Source: a virus. Taken from it: a stretch of DNA of 56,170 bases. Location of the stretch: positions 1-56,170 of IMG/VR virus record IMGVR_UViG_3300027028_000035, one strand, 5' to 3'. Under the pieces are notes generated by a model. It worked only from the letters and a program-made list of their open reading frames with translations. It searched no databases and was not told the DNA's origin. Each line of letters begins with the position of its first letter. Position 1 is the first letter of the stretch. Shown here one piece after another: positions 13,306 through 24,900 of this stretch. Position numbers and translations under genes: made by a program.

Positions 13306-15501
13306 TTACGGAGTAGAGGTTGGGAAGGTTCCTCCCCAATTTGTAGCATTAGCCAGACCGTGGTTATGCGTAGGTAAAGTTACAGAATGTGAGTGGGAAT
13401 AAAATGCCGATTCTAGTGATAGAATTCGATTTCTCAAAGAAGTCAATTCCGCTTGCAATCCATTCACATCAGAAATATCTAAACCGATAACCGCCCCGCC
13501 AAATGTAACAGTTCCTTGAAGCCTAATAGGATTACCGGAGTTGTTCGAACCAAGGAACAAGTTATTACTAATAATAGAAAGTTGTCCACTCGATTGATAT
13601 GAATTAATTTCCCCGACTGAAGATCCGTTTGTATCCCTCCAAATAATCGCTGCTGCTGTAGCATCCTCAGTAGTAGCTATCTGAATTCGTGTACGTCCTC
13701 CTGCATCATAAGAGCGCAATCCCTGAGAATCTAGTTCTACACGTCTTCCTGATTGGGCAGTACGAATTAAGGCACCAGTAATTGTACCACCATTGATATT
13801 TGTACCTGTAACTGTAGATGCGGTAATAGAACCTGAGAAGCTTGCTCCTACGGCCGACATAATCCCACCTGAAGTAACGGTGAACATCCCATTGCCTACA
13901 TTTATTGAGGAACCAACGATGGCCCCGTTTTTAAAGTTAGAATATTCAATGTTTGCGTAATTCGCTGTTAAGCTATTCGCTATCAAGTCACCTTTCATGT
14001 TTAGTCTGAAAGGAGCACTATTGAACGAGGAAGCTCCTGCTGCAATACCGTTTGTATTGATCTGTACAATGTCCTCACCATTACCGATCAACATGGAGAC
14101 AAAGTTACCTAGTTGGCCTATTACTTGCTCAGCTACAATTCCACCTGCTGTGATTGCAGCTCGTATTGTTTTCCAACCATCAGTAGATATCCCAAGTCCT
14201 TTAGAAGTGAACCTGACTTGCTCCAATGGGTTTGTTTTCTCTTGAGCCAATATCCCGCCTTCTGGTGGATAGATCAGCTCGGTTTTACTGTTGTTGATGT
14301 CAATGACTGCTTGCTTTGCAAATGACTCAAAGACATCCGTCCGGATCTTTCCGTTTGAAAACAGGTTGTTGGTGATATTCTTATTTCGTTCCAGATCACT
14401 GATGATATCATCATAGTCTCTTAAATTGATATTGGAGATCGTCGGTTCAGCATGCTTGTCCATACTGTATGGATACTCAGTGAGCTCAGTGATACGAGCT
14501 TTCAATCGGTTCATGCCCATGTCCGGATCGATACACATGACATCATCACCTAAATGAGGTTTAGGTTCGGTGTGATCGATTTTGAACAAGTCTGCCGTGG
14601 ATATGGTTGCCTCAAGAGAAACAACCTCTTGCTCAAGCAGCGCCTTACGTGTAGCCTTCAGCAAGTCCTCTGCTTCCTCAATATCCTGTTCGATGATCTC
14701 CCCATCATAAAATGGAACCGAATCACTTGCCCAATACTGAGCAAATGGTGATATAAGATAGTTGACCACCAGTTTACCATTCACAATTGTTCCTGGTATG
14801 CTCGACAACAGACTTCTTTCGAGATCTGTCAGCAAGGACGCATCCATACCGATGAATGTCCGGCCATCCTTCATTTGGGCATACATCCGGGTTACGAGGG
14901 ATTCCCCTTTGTCCTTGAAGGAACTGGATACGATGTTTTTCTTGAGCCGATACTGCAAGCCATGGTCAGATCCAATTCTCTTCTTGAGGTTAATCACAAA
15001 ATTGTCGGGTTCTACCTCGCATTCATACATATCGACGATCTTATTCAGGGCTTCAAGACAAGTTCCCCGTCCAAAATCCTTAACGTCATGTAGATCAAAC
15101 GTATCGTGGATAACGAATGTAAATCTCCCACCTGTAGCTTTTGTAATCAATTCAGTCAGCTCGTTGAGATGTACGCCATAAGCTTCGTCAATATATGAGG
15201 TATAAGGAAACTTGAAGTCATTAAGTTTGAACATGACATGATTACAATAAATTGAAGCCATAAGCTTTCGACCTTCACGGGACCGGCTCCGGGACTGAAT
15301 GACATAAAATTGGCCACGTTCGTCTTGAACGTGGCCTTTGATTGCTATTTTTTCGCGATAATCATCTGAGGTCATCGGGACCATAAATGTTACCTCATAG
15401 TCACTGTTAATACGTCTTCTTCGTTGTATATCTGAACTATCAACCAACGTACCTACACGCCGGATGTTCTTATCAAATACTTTCATTGTAGGGTTAGGCA
15501 T
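13306..15501 (-). CDS. Tail-associated baseplate/spike protein (Tal-like)
   Basis: About 731 aa from MPNPTMKVFD, with GAGGTG upstream. The N-terminal 350 residues resemble the gp27-like/prophage endopeptidase tail domain that forms the baseplate hub. Residues 380-420 are helical; the C-terminal 300 are beta-helix-like and Gly/Ser/Thr-rich (SITASTVTGTNINGGTITGA). The end has a coiled coil (ELTSLRNRILSLE) and HSHSVTLPTHNHG, a His-rich metal-binding tip found on phage fibres. Probably the central fibre that contacts the cell wall. Follows the Dit-C-like gene by 12 bp. Confidence 0.85.
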   Translation of the reverse strand: MPNPTMKVFDKNIRRVGTLVDSSDIQRRRRINSDYEVTFMVPMTSDDYREKIAIKGHVQDERGQFYVIQSRSRSREGRKLMASIYCNHVMFKLNDFKFPYTSYIDEAYGVHLNELTELITKATGGRFTFVIHDTFDLHDVKDFGRGTCLEALNKIVDMYECEVEPDNFVINLKKRIGSDHGLQYRLKKNIVSSSFKDKGESLVTRMYAQMKDGRTFIGMDASLLTDLERSLLSSIPGTIVNGKLVVNYLISPFAQYWASDSVPFYDGEIIEQDIEEAEDLLKATRKALLEQEVVSLEATISTADLFKIDHTEPKPHLGDDVMCIDPDMGMNRLKARITELTEYPYSMDKHAEPTISNINLRDYDDIISDLERNKNITNNLFSNGKIRTDVFESFAKQAVIDINNSKTELIYPPEGGILAQEKTNPLEQVRFTSKGLGISTDGWKTIRAAITAGGIVAEQVIGQLGNFVSMLIGNGEDIVQINTNGIAAGASSFNSAPFRLNMKGDLIANSLTANYANIEYSNFKNGAIVGSSINVGNGMFTVTSGGIMSAVGASFSGSITASTVTGTNINGGTITGALIRTAQSGRRVELDSQGLRSYDAGGRTRIQIATTEDATAAAIIWRDTNGSSVGEINSYQSSGQLSIISNNLFLGSNNSGNPIRLQGTVTFGGAVIGLDISDVNGLQAELTSLRNRILSLESAFYSHSHSVTLPTHNHGLANATNWGGTFPTSTP

Positions 15502-15513
15502 TATACACCTCAA

Positions 15514-16035
15514 TTAATAAAGGAATTTGTCTCTATGTGTAACACGGATCAGAACGTTTCTACCTGTTTCAGGATCTGTCCATGTGAGATTGTTTTCTCC
15601 AAGATTTAAGTCAAAGAAATCACCTTCGAGCAAGTGTGAGGCATTCACTCCGTTTTGCGTGATCTTATACGTATTGGCATCAATGATAACTTGGTCACCT
15701 GGTTTGAATGGCCCGGTGAATTCAAGAAACTCCACATGGTACCTACTGCCTTTAGCGACTGCCCCAAAACCAACATCCATCACAGCCCGTTTGGTAATCT
15801 CTCGAATGAAATCCGCCTTGGTGCCAGCAGCTACATCCATAACGGCCGCAAATGAGATTTCACGGACAAAATCCCCTGCCGCTCCCGCATTGACATCCAT
15901 AACCGCCGAACCCGTCATTTCCATCGTTGCAGAAGCACCAGCAGATCCTGATATGTCAGCAACTGCCCGGCCAAAGACGAAAACGGATATTTGGCGGTTA
16001 AAGGCCATGCGGTTAAAAGTCCCTCTGTTAAACAT
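15514..16035 (-). CDS. Tail protein with a Dit C-terminal-like domain
   Basis: A 173-aa protein. ATG at 16035 chosen because GGGG lies eight bases upstream. It starts MFNRGTFNRMAFNR. Residues about 40-95 hold three repeats of an AVMDV-AGA-DFIREI unit. The C-terminal third (FTGPFKPGDQVIIDANTYKI, GDFFDLNLGENNLTWTD, VTHRDKFLY) looks like the galectin-like C-terminal half of distal tail proteins. The usual N-terminal Dit half is in a separate gene at 18396, with the fibre genes between them. Confidence 0.7.
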   Translation of the reverse strand: MFNRGTFNRMAFNRQISVFVFGRAVADISGSAGASATMEMTGSAVMDVNAGAAGDFVREISFAAVMDVAAGTKADFIREITKRAVMDVGFGAVAKGSRYHVEFLEFTGPFKPGDQVIIDANTYKITQNGVNASHLLEGDFFDLNLGENNLTWTDPETGRNVLIRVTHRDKFLY

Positions 16036-16055
16036 GGCCTTCACCCCTTTTTGGA

Positions 16056-16087
16056 CAAAATAAAAACACGCTCCGTTATTGGGCGTG
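16056..16087 (-). terminator. Intra-operon terminator
   Basis: On the minus strand CACGC-loop-GCGTG is followed by TTTTTATTTT. It lies between the 43-aa gene and the Dit-C gene, so it could lower expression of the downstream tail-tip genes. Confidence 0.6.
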
Positions 16088-16091
16088 CCGG

Positions 16092-16223
16092 TTAGATGAT
16101 ATTTCCGTTTTGGTCCGTTTCTGCCGCTTCCAATACTTCAGCTACTTTCTCGCGACTGCCTGTTGGTACTTGCTCCAGCTTGATCAATCCTTTATGAATC
16201 ATCATTACGTATACAGCTAACAT
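16092..16223 (-). CDS. CD1375-like small phage protein
   Basis: A 43-aa protein starting MLAVYVMMIHKGLIKLEQVP, chosen because GAGGGGGTG precedes this ATG. An in-frame extension to 16304 would overlap the upstream gene. The MLAVYVxxIxKGxxxLEQVPxxxRxxV pattern is the CD1375 family, frequent next to tail fibre genes in Firmicute phages, function unknown. Confidence 0.75.
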   Translation of the reverse strand: MLAVYVMMIHKGLIKLEQVPTGSREKVAEVLEAAETDQNGNII

Positions 16224-16278
16224 GGTGTCACCCCCTCTCATGAGTTCTACAGCCCAACGGATCAAAAGTCTGGCGAGA

Positions 16279-16686
16279 TTATTCCGCATCTGGCATCGCT
16301 CCAAGCAACATCATGTGAAGCTCCATGAGCGCCAGTTGGTTTGCATTGCTTTCTGCAGCTAACTGATCCACCTGTTTACTGAGAGCAGGACGTGGCTCTT
16401 GCAGCGTTTCGGGATCGTTAGGATCGGGATAGGTAAACAGCGGTTCCAATGTTTCCAGGTCAATGCGACAGATCACCCCACCCTCTGTATAATCTGAGGT
16501 GTAGGCTCCGTACTCGAAATCAATAAAATCGACCGTTTCTCTATTTCTCTCCGACAATTTACTAAAGGCGGTGAAATCATCATCTGCACTTGGGACTTGG
16601 TAATCATCCATAGCAATTCGATCGCCCGTGTTAACTAAGATTTCTCCGTTTAGTTTGCTGTAATACAGCCTCATTCCAACTTTCAA
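16279..16686 (-). CDS. Tail fibre-associated small protein
   Basis: A 135-aa protein. TTG at 16686 is favoured by GGAGGTGA; an ATG five codons earlier sits on that ribosome site. The N-terminal domain is beta-rich (MRLYYSKLNGEILVNTGD) and mentions a conserved FDSYGAYTSDYTEGG-type loop (here FEYGAYTSDYTEGG). The C-terminal part is a helix (QVDQLAAESNANQLALMELH). This layout is common downstream of fibres in Bacillales phages; exact function unknown. Confidence 0.6.
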   Translation of the reverse strand: MKVGMRLYYSKLNGEILVNTGDRIAMDDYQVPSADDDFTAFSKLSERNRETVDFIDFEYGAYTSDYTEGGVICRIDLETLEPLFTYPDPNDPETLQEPRPALSKQVDQLAAESNANQLALMELHMMLLGAMPDAE

Positions 16687-16707
16687 TAAAGTCACCTCCA
16701 TCCATGT

Positions 16708-17940
16708 TTACGCCCATGCCTCTACGGTATAAGTGCCTCCATCCAAATAAACTAACATACTAAAAGTTGTTCCGTTGAAATCAGTTGGCGCACTTAGATA
16801 GTTACCCCCACCTCTACCTTGCCATGTATAGCTAGTTCCACCGAAATTATAAACTTTCACTACCGCTATATACGAACCGTAGCTATTACTTAGTAAAACG
16901 ATATCAGCAGCGAAACCCAAGTTCACACTTATATAAAACCCGGAAGCACTTGAGCCAGGGTACGTACTTTTGAATTTCTTTTGTGGAAGGTAGGTTGCAC
17001 TAACCCGCCCCCCATTGTGGAATCCATAAGGTATGTTAATTGACTGGCCATATGATTGGATTGTTATATCGAATGCGCCCTGATTAGGCATCGAACCGGA
17101 TATTAAACCTGAATCTGTACCAATGGTTTTACCTGTCAAAACGTCTGTTGCTACTGCCGTTCCATACTCACCCCCCTCACCCTGTATGATAAAATTTGTG
17201 CCATTGTAGACCAATGAGTAGACAGAGTTTGCACGGAGTGAATTGGCGGTCATAGCGGTACCATTTGATTTAAGAACGCTTCTAGCACCAAGGCCGTTTA
17301 CGTTAATGGTCACTGCACCAGTATTAGCCACATTGATTCTCACAGTAGCTCTCAGACCAGCTACAAGCGCTGTCGGTGCAGGGTCTAAAGTGACCGAGTA
17401 TGCATTTCCGCTATTTGTTGTGCTTCCATAACCGTCTCTGTTGTTGATGATGGCATGTGCTGCTTGAGCTGCTGTGACCCCTGCGCTGCCACGGTCATAT
17501 GCGTCTTTAACGGCTTTTTCTGTCGCAGCCTCCGATTCGGACATACCATCCGTTTTATTGGACAGTTGGACGACACCCTTATCTGTTAGAGAAGCATCCT
17601 GTGGCGCAGGTATGTTGTTAAGTCGTTGATCCAGATCAGTAATGTTCTCTCGAAATGTATCATGATCATATGCCGTGAAGAACCTCGCCAGCTTTGTTCC
17701 TGCTGCCCATGAAACTGCCCCACTCTCAAACCCTCTCGTTACTCCTGTAATCTCGTTTCCGGTCTTCCCGGTATAAAGTACCGTTTCGGCCGATTCATCC
17801 GTTCCCAGTGTTAGTAGGTTTGGCGCAGGAGGTAAAACAGAACCATCAAGTACCGAGAAGCTTGTTTGAGTATCGTCAATGGCTTCTGCCAACTCTGTTT
17901 GCTTGCTGTTGACCGCAGCCGGATACATGGTTTCAAGCAT
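16708..17940 (-). CDS. Tail fibre protein
   Basis: A 410-aa protein. The N-terminal 100 residues (QTELAEAIDDTQTSFSVLDG, GVTRGFESGAVSW) attach to the baseplate. A T4/lambda-type fibre repeat follows (ASLTDKGVVQLSNKTDGMSE). The middle is Asn/Thr/Gly-rich beta structure, and the C-terminal 130 residues are aromatic- and Gly-rich, suited to receptor or sugar binding (TYTWQGRGGGNYLSAPTDF). Probably a receptor-binding fibre, transcribed with the following small genes. Confidence 0.8.
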   Translation of the reverse strand: MLETMYPAAVNSKQTELAEAIDDTQTSFSVLDGSVLPPAPNLLTLGTDESAETVLYTGKTGNEITGVTRGFESGAVSWAAGTKLARFFTAYDHDTFRENITDLDQRLNNIPAPQDASLTDKGVVQLSNKTDGMSESEAATEKAVKDAYDRGSAGVTAAQAAHAIINNRDGYGSTTNSGNAYSVTLDPAPTALVAGLRATVRINVANTGAVTINVNGLGARSVLKSNGTAMTANSLRANSVYSLVYNGTNFIIQGEGGEYGTAVATDVLTGKTIGTDSGLISGSMPNQGAFDITIQSYGQSINIPYGFHNGGRVSATYLPQKKFKSTYPGSSASGFYISVNLGFAADIVLLSNSYGSYIAVVKVYNFGGTSYTWQGRGGGNYLSAPTDFNGTTFSMLVYLDGGTYTVEAWA

Positions 17941-17953
17941 CGTTCATTCCTCC

Positions 17954-18391
17954 TTAGTTCAAGCGGATCTCTACTTGACCCGTCAGGAATTTGAAAATGT
18001 CATTATTCAAAATGCTTCGTGGTGTTTCGAGCGTCCCGAAATAATAAAGGTTTCCACCCGTAACAGCGTCCCGCAGTCCAAAGTGTGTAACTGTGCCCCA
18101 ATTGGCTGTCGCTACCGCAAAAGCTACATCTGCCGCAGATTTGATGGCCATCTTTTGTATATTGCTCAAGACACCCGTAATCGGGTGAAACTCTTGGACA
18201 GTAACTTGTGCTGGCTCAGCAAAGGTAAGCACTTGTCTGGCGTAACCTCCACCAGACACTTCTTGTCCCGTGTCATTCCAGGTTGGATCGGAATTATAAA
18301 GAGCGACATATAGCCTATCAGGGAATGTGAATTTATCCCCTCTTGCTGATACATTCAGTTGTTTGGTCGCTAGAAATTTACTAATGTTCAT
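17954..18391 (-). CDS. Tail fibre/baseplate adaptor protein
   Basis: A 145-aa protein, small beta-sandwich-like. Motifs YVALYNSDPTWNDTGQEVSG, GGYARQVLTFAEP and ANWGTVTHFGLRDA match a family of phage tail fibre proteins that cap or anchor fibres. It lies 4 bp downstream of the Dit gene and 13 bp upstream of the fibre gene. Confidence 0.75.
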   Translation of the reverse strand: MNISKFLATKQLNVSARGDKFTFPDRLYVALYNSDPTWNDTGQEVSGGGYARQVLTFAEPAQVTVQEFHPITGVLSNIQKMAIKSAADVAFAVATANWGTVTHFGLRDAVTGGNLYYFGTLETPRSILNNDIFKFLTGQVEIRLN

Positions 18392-18395
18392 CGGA

Positions 18396-18953
18396 TCACC
18401 CCTCTAACAAGTATTCATTCTGAATCTTGAACTTTTGAATTGTTATGGAACCTGTGTTGGTTAAAACAATCACTGGACTTGCGCGTTCATCACCCAAAGA
18501 AATTACTTTGATCTTTTCTGGAGAATGAGTAATAGTTTCTTCCAGCATGTTTTCATCACTTTCCGGAAAGGGATGCTCACCCATCTTGATTGGAATTGTC
18601 AGTTCCCCGTCGAAAAGAATCTTTTCTATATCAAGAGTACCAGCATATCTTCCGATGTATCTTCTTCCTGGCAAATCGTCGAAAGTGAATACGATATTCC
18701 CTTTTTTAGCATTAAAAAGAGCCGCCACTTGGGCGACTCTTCTATGATAGTCAAGGGTGGTATCATCAGCCATGATAATACACTCTAGGTTAATTACTCT
18801 TGGGCCATAGGTACTACCAAAATCGATCTCTCCATCCCGTCCTGCAATTTCAAGACTGTAGTCCCTCGTCGGTGGCAATACCGGGATGTTATGCTTCTTC
18901 AGGCCGAGTCCGATATCACGAAAGGACTTCCCATCAGCAGTAGCGTTAATCAT
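18396..18953 (-). CDS. Distal tail protein (Dit), N-terminal type
   Basis: A 185-aa protein with the Sipho_tail N-terminal fold: DGKSFRDIGLGLKKHNIPVL, SLEIAGRDGEIDFGSTYGPR and FDDLPGRRYIGRYAG. It is shorter than typical Dit (about 250 aa), ending at IQKFKIQNEYLLEG where the galectin-like C-terminal domain would begin. That domain is seen in the gene at 15514. Start ATG overlaps the tape-measure stop by 1 bp. It would form the hexameric baseplate hub below the tail tube. Confidence 0.8.
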   Translation of the reverse strand: MINATADGKSFRDIGLGLKKHNIPVLPPTRDYSLEIAGRDGEIDFGSTYGPRVINLECIIMADDTTLDYHRRVAQVAALFNAKKGNIVFTFDDLPGRRYIGRYAGTLDIEKILFDGELTIPIKMGEHPFPESDENMLEETITHSPEKIKVISLGDERASPVIVLTNTGSITIQKFKIQNEYLLEG

Positions 18954-21900
18954 CAGTTCTTACCTCCCCTTGCCTGCATCCTACGCATCAAATTATCACG
19001 CTCACTCCAGAAGACCTTCGCAGCCGATTCATCCGCAATATAAGTATCTCCTGATTTGATTACGAATTGATTACTGGTTCTCTCCGGATTTACTCCGGTT
19101 GAACCTTGAGGAACTGAGAATTCAGGCATTGTGAAGTCTAGTCTGTGCATTCGTAGATTCAGGAGATTGAATAATGAGTCCTGTTGTCGATCATTTAGAA
19201 TAGCTTCTCCAGCATGTGCTATAACTGGAACAGCCGCACCGCGAGGACCTTTGACCACCCCGCCTTCCGAGAAATGCTGAAGTTTACCTGTGTCCTTCTC
19301 AATGCCGTATTTTTTACGTAGGGCTTCGTTTTGTTCTTGAAGGAGCCGCATAGTTTCGGCATCACCACGGGCTTTAGCTGCATTCCAGGCATCCTTGTTG
19401 GAATTGTACGTATAAAGATCAATTTCTTTCTGATATGAAGGGTCCTTCGATGCAGTGCCAGGAGCCAAAGTACCACCAGTAACATCAGTCACTCCAATCG
19501 CAACGCTTGCTGTAGCAATCTGATCAAGACGATTCTGGTACTCCAAAACAAATGCATCAAGCATTCCAAGGATTGTTTCGTTTTTCTCACTTTCCTTTAA
19601 AATCTGAATGTTTTTCAGATTCTCAGCAGACAACTCAGTATTTGAAGAAAACTCATCAAAAGCGGAAGAGAGATTATCATAATGAGATTTAGCGTCTTGG
19701 ATTTTATCGTCAAAATCTTTTTCGCGAGTTGTTTTTTCCTGTTGTAACGCCGCTTTCTGGTCCTCAAGCGCTTGTTTCGCAAGCTTACGCCCGTGTTCAC
19801 GATCCATGTCCTCAATATCCTTTTGGACTTGTTTCCGCTCTGCAATACCTTCCGGTCCAACAGCGGACTGGAGTTTTTCCAGACGCGCCACTTTCTCCGC
19901 ACGCAATCTCTCATAGTCATCCTGATCGTTACTTCGCTCCATCGCTTGTATCAGATCATCAATAGCTTTTATTTTGGCTTCTTGAGCCGAGGTAAAAGCA
20001 TCCTTCTCTGACTGGATACGTTTAATCTCCTCATCTCTCGCATTGTCCATTAACTTTTTCTGCTTGGTTACCGATTCGGATACGGCTTTAGTCATTTCAT
20101 CCATGAGTTTTTTCTTTAAATCATAGACCTTTTCATCGGCATCCATTCGTTGATCGCTTCCTACCAGGTAAGAAGCTTGAAGTTTCATATACTCGGCAAG
20201 TTCTTGTTCGGTAGTCATTTCACCGATCGCCTTCATGTGATTAATTCGTTTCTCAGCAGCAGAATAGTACTCCTTATCCAGATCATTACGCTGCTTATAT
20301 ATTTTCTGTTCTAGATCCCATAGTTGTTCAGAAGACATAGTCTTATCAGCTTGCATCTTCAGAAACTCTTGAAGCTCCCACTTCATGATGTCTACTTTTT
20401 GAGCACCGGACATTTCCATTTTTACAGATTCTTTATTAATCCACTTCTCTGAAAACTCATAACGAGATGCAATCAATTTTTTTGAAGTATCTTGATACAT
20501 TTTCTCAGCTTCTGCACGTTGTTCTGCTTTCAGTGTCGTGTCATTTCGCATACGGTTGTATGCCTCAGCCTGCATTTGATAAATCTCAAACTCAGACTTA
20601 CCTTGACGTTCCATCTGATCCGTTTGTTTATCAATCCAATTGGTTGAATTTTTAAATTTCAGATCCGTAACCTTGTTGGTCAGGTCATACACTTGTTTAG
20701 CTGAATCAACACGCTGTTCCTCCGTTAGGGCAGTATTTTTGAGTTGTCCCTGATAAAACTGAAGTTGAGTCTTGGTCATTTCCATCTCGGAACGGCCTTG
20801 CTGACGCATGCGTTCAACACGAGCTTCCATATTGGCCTGTGCCGTATCGAATTGGTCACTCGCATACTGATCCTTCATGTCTTCTTTTTCAGACTGCACA
20901 TCCCCAATTTTCTCAGTTAGACTCCGGCGCTTATTAATCAACTCATCTGATTTCAGCCCGGATTGCTCGATCATCTGACGCTGCTCTTGCATTAGTTTCT
21001 GAATTTCTGTTTTGAGTTTTAACTGAAGCTCATATTCAGTTTTATACTCTTTTGAATCTTTCTTCATGTTCTTCTGCCGTGCTTCGGATTGTTTTAAAGT
21101 CAACTCTTTGTCAGAGATTTTCATATCTTTGATTCCGAGTTTACTCTCCAATTCCGAAACATCAATATTGTAAAGTTCATCGCTAATCCGAAGCTGTTCG
21201 CTTTCAGCAGTGTTTTTTGCATCCTTCAATTGTTTCTGTGTAGGTTGTGTAGTTGTACCGGACTTTTGTGGAGAATATTCAGCTAAAACTTTATCTACAT
21301 ACCCTACATCTCCGTATACCTTGCTTTTGTATACTTTCTTGTACTTCTCAGAATAGGCAACCATGTCCGCCTTATTGTAACCACCGGACTTTTTGAACCA
21401 ATCGATGATCCCTGATCCCATGTTGTATCCACCAAGAGCCATGGAGACATCTCCACCGGATTTCTTCAGTAGTTCGGAGAGCATCTTAGTCCCTGTATCA
21501 ATACTCTGTTTTACTGTCGCATTGTTCATGCCATTGACTTGCATGACATTAGTAATTCCTTTGGCTCCGAACGAGGATTCGCGTTGAATCACAGCCGCAA
21601 CAAGATGTGGGTCAACATTAAATTGATTGGCAGCAGCATTAATCTCAGAAGCGAATTTACCGGCATATGCCACTCCGCCAGAGGTTGTCTGGTTACTAGT
21701 GGATGTCGGGTAGGCAACATCTGTCGAAAGCCCCGGAATACGAGTTGCTCCGTTGTACTTTGGTGCCCAGTAGCTACTATTCAAATCCGAAACCTTTAAT
21801 CCGGATTCCCCCATTTGAATAAACTTGCTATCACCCATATAAATACCAACATGTGAGTTGTCTTTGCCATTCGTATTAAAGAAGACAAGGTCTCCAACTT

Positions 21901-24900
21901 GTAGATTTTTCTTTGAAACCGCAGTTCCCGCTTTAGCTTGTTGAGCTGCTGTACGCGGTACCTGTACCCCGATCGTTTCAAACATTTCCTGTACAAACTG
22001 AGAACAGTCTGAATAGGCTCGCTGTTTGAAATCATCAAACGAACCGGTAAATTCACCACCTATTTTCTTGTATCTCATCACACCCGAGTTAGCCAGGTCT
22101 ACGGCGGTAGACAGCATTCTTGTAATGTCTGAAGATGGTCCGCCACCAGTCGTAATCTCAGTTTGAGAGGACACGAGTTGGGATGGATCATTGTATCCTT
22201 GTTCGTAAAGTTTCTGTTCCTCCAGCAATGCTTTACGCTTCTCAGCGAGTATATCGAGGTATTCTTTGGACGACTTCGCTACTCTTTTCTGTTGCGAATC
22301 CAATTTTTCCAGGGACTTATTGTAGCCTTCAATCGCCTTCTGTAAGTCCGTCATAATTTCTACGCTTTCTTTTTTTGCCTTGTTATTGTCTTCCACCCCG
22401 TAAGTGTCATCTTTGAGAAGTTCAGTCATAGCTTTAATTTGATCATTGCTTAACTGTAATTGCCCAGCATATTGCTTGATGATATCGTTCAGCTCTTGCA
22501 CTCGTTGTTTTTTTCCGGCTAACTGATCGTTTGACATCTTATTTAGCATCTCGCTTTGACTTTTCAATGCATCGGCAAGTCCGGCTGGTAGGCTTGATGT
22601 CAAATTAGCGAATGGTGGATTCGCAGCATTCTTTTTTTGCTGTTCCGCAATATCAGATTCTATAACTGCAATCTTTTGTTTCGCTTCGGCAAAGCTTGTA
22701 ATAGCCTCAAATTCTTTTCCGTAGAATTGAATACGCTTTAAACTTTCCAAAGCCACGAAGCGAGTTGCATCTCTTTCTGCTCTCAGATCATCTAGAGCCT
22801 TCTTTATTTTTGCTTGTCGTAACTTCTCTAAAACTTGCCCTTCAAATATCCATCCATCTGTAGTTTTCCTTATCTGCGAAGCGAGTTCAGGGTACTTGAG
22901 AATTAAGTCTGCCACAGCGGAAGCACTTAGAGATTGTCCATCAGCGAGCGTCTCAGCCACTTGATTTAGTTCAGAAACAGAAGAAATACTCGTTTGAACA
23001 GATTCACGCAAGGCTTCTGTTTGTTTAATTAAATTTTCAGTCAGTTCTTCAATGGTCTCGGAAACTTTCCCGTTTAATCCCGCTAACGAATCCATCTCTT
23101 TTTGTGCTTCTAAGGCTTCCAATGTCATTTGGCCCATCTGAACGTCAACATCGCTTAAAGATGCTTGCAATTCACGATTCTTCGCTTCTAAAGAAGCCAA
23201 ATCATTTTCAAAAGATTTAAGCTGCTCTGTTCTGTTTAGACTTGAACCAAAAGACTCAATACTTTTATTGACTGCACTTATCTTAGACATAGCATCTTCA
23301 ATAGCAGCAACGTTGGCAGTGAGCTGATCATTCATTGCCGTTTTTTGGCCCTCCAGCACGTTTAGGCGGGACTCTCTCTGCTTCTCGATTAACAAATTAA
23401 GGTTTTGTATTTGTTGCTTGGTAGCTTCATCTGTAAATCCGGCTGCTTCAAGTTGAGCCATTCCTTCTTTGCCAATTGTCATTGTAAGGGCTTTTGATAC
23501 TTCTTCAAGTTGTCTCTTTGCCTGTTCTTGTTTACTGGAAGATAACGTTCCACTATCAATCATTTGTTTAAGTGAGTTATGTGCATTGACCATCTTAGGT
23601 AACAGATCAATTTGCCGTTGATACTGACTGATCATCTGCTGACTGGCTGAATCATTATCCTTTAGGCTCTGAATTCTTTCACGCTCAGACTTATCTGCTT
23701 CTCCACTCTTAAATGCAAATATTGCAATTGCACCTACAAGTAAGGATAATCCGGCAGTTGCTGCGGCCATCGTAATCGTTGCTGTTGCTTGCGCTTTACT
23801 CAGGGCACTTGTAGCCACAGTAGCTGCTCCTGTAGCGACTGCTTGCGCTTCCCTTGCAGCGGTCTGTTGCACAGTAGAGACGATGACTCCTTCGCTGGAA
23901 ACAATATTGACTGTATTCGCAGCACTGTTTGCAGCCGTAGCTACTGTACCAGCAACCGTTGTAGCAGCTTCTTTCGCTTTAGCCAAATTTAGGACTTCAA
24001 TTGCAGCGACTACAGCCATAACAGGACCACGCAACGCTTTATACGCAAGTAATAGACCAGTCAAACCCGCAGTTGCAGCATAAACACCTGTTGGTATTTT
24101 AGTTAATCCGATCAGGAGTTGATCTATACCGTCTAGTACGTCTTTGATCATTTGGCGAAGGCCGTCTTCTCCAGCCGTGTTAAAAATCTCAAGGAGGGAT
24201 GTTTTGGTCTGTGCAGCCTTCCGCTGAATTGTATCCATCTGAACGGTTAGATATTGCATCGTGGAGCCAGTGGAACCGACAGATGCAGCCGTACCAAGCA
24301 GGATGTCACCCACATTAAGAGAGGCAGCCAATTTTGCGTATTGATATACCCCGCGTGAGATATCCGCATAGGATTGTGTGAGGTCATAGTTCTTGTCTGT
24401 CACCTGGATGGACAAATCCAATAGAATGTCTTCGGCTTTACGCCATTGTTCCACGCCATCGACTACCTCTTGGGTTTTGACACCAAGACGCTCAATCTCA
24501 TCTACGGCTTTATCCGTCCGGATTGTACCCAGAACCGTTTTCCACATGTTACCCAAGTTTTCCCCGGACAAGGCTGTATTCCGAACACCCGCGGAAATGA
24601 GTCCATTCATTACATCAAAAGACACTCCGGTTTCAGCTGCAATTTTACCCGTTCTCTGAAAAGCTGCTCCCAGGTCCCTAGCTGGTGCCATCGTGTCATG
24701 GGCAACCTTTGACCAAGAATCCAAAACCCGGTTACCAATTACCATGGCATCATTTGCGTCACTTATGTGCACACCATATTGAGACATTACGGACTCCATA
24801 GACTTGGTTGCTTCCTCAAGCTCAACCATGTCCACAGTAGATAGTTTCGTGGATTGGCGAACGAGTTCTTGTACAACGTTTACATCCTTGTACATACGAC

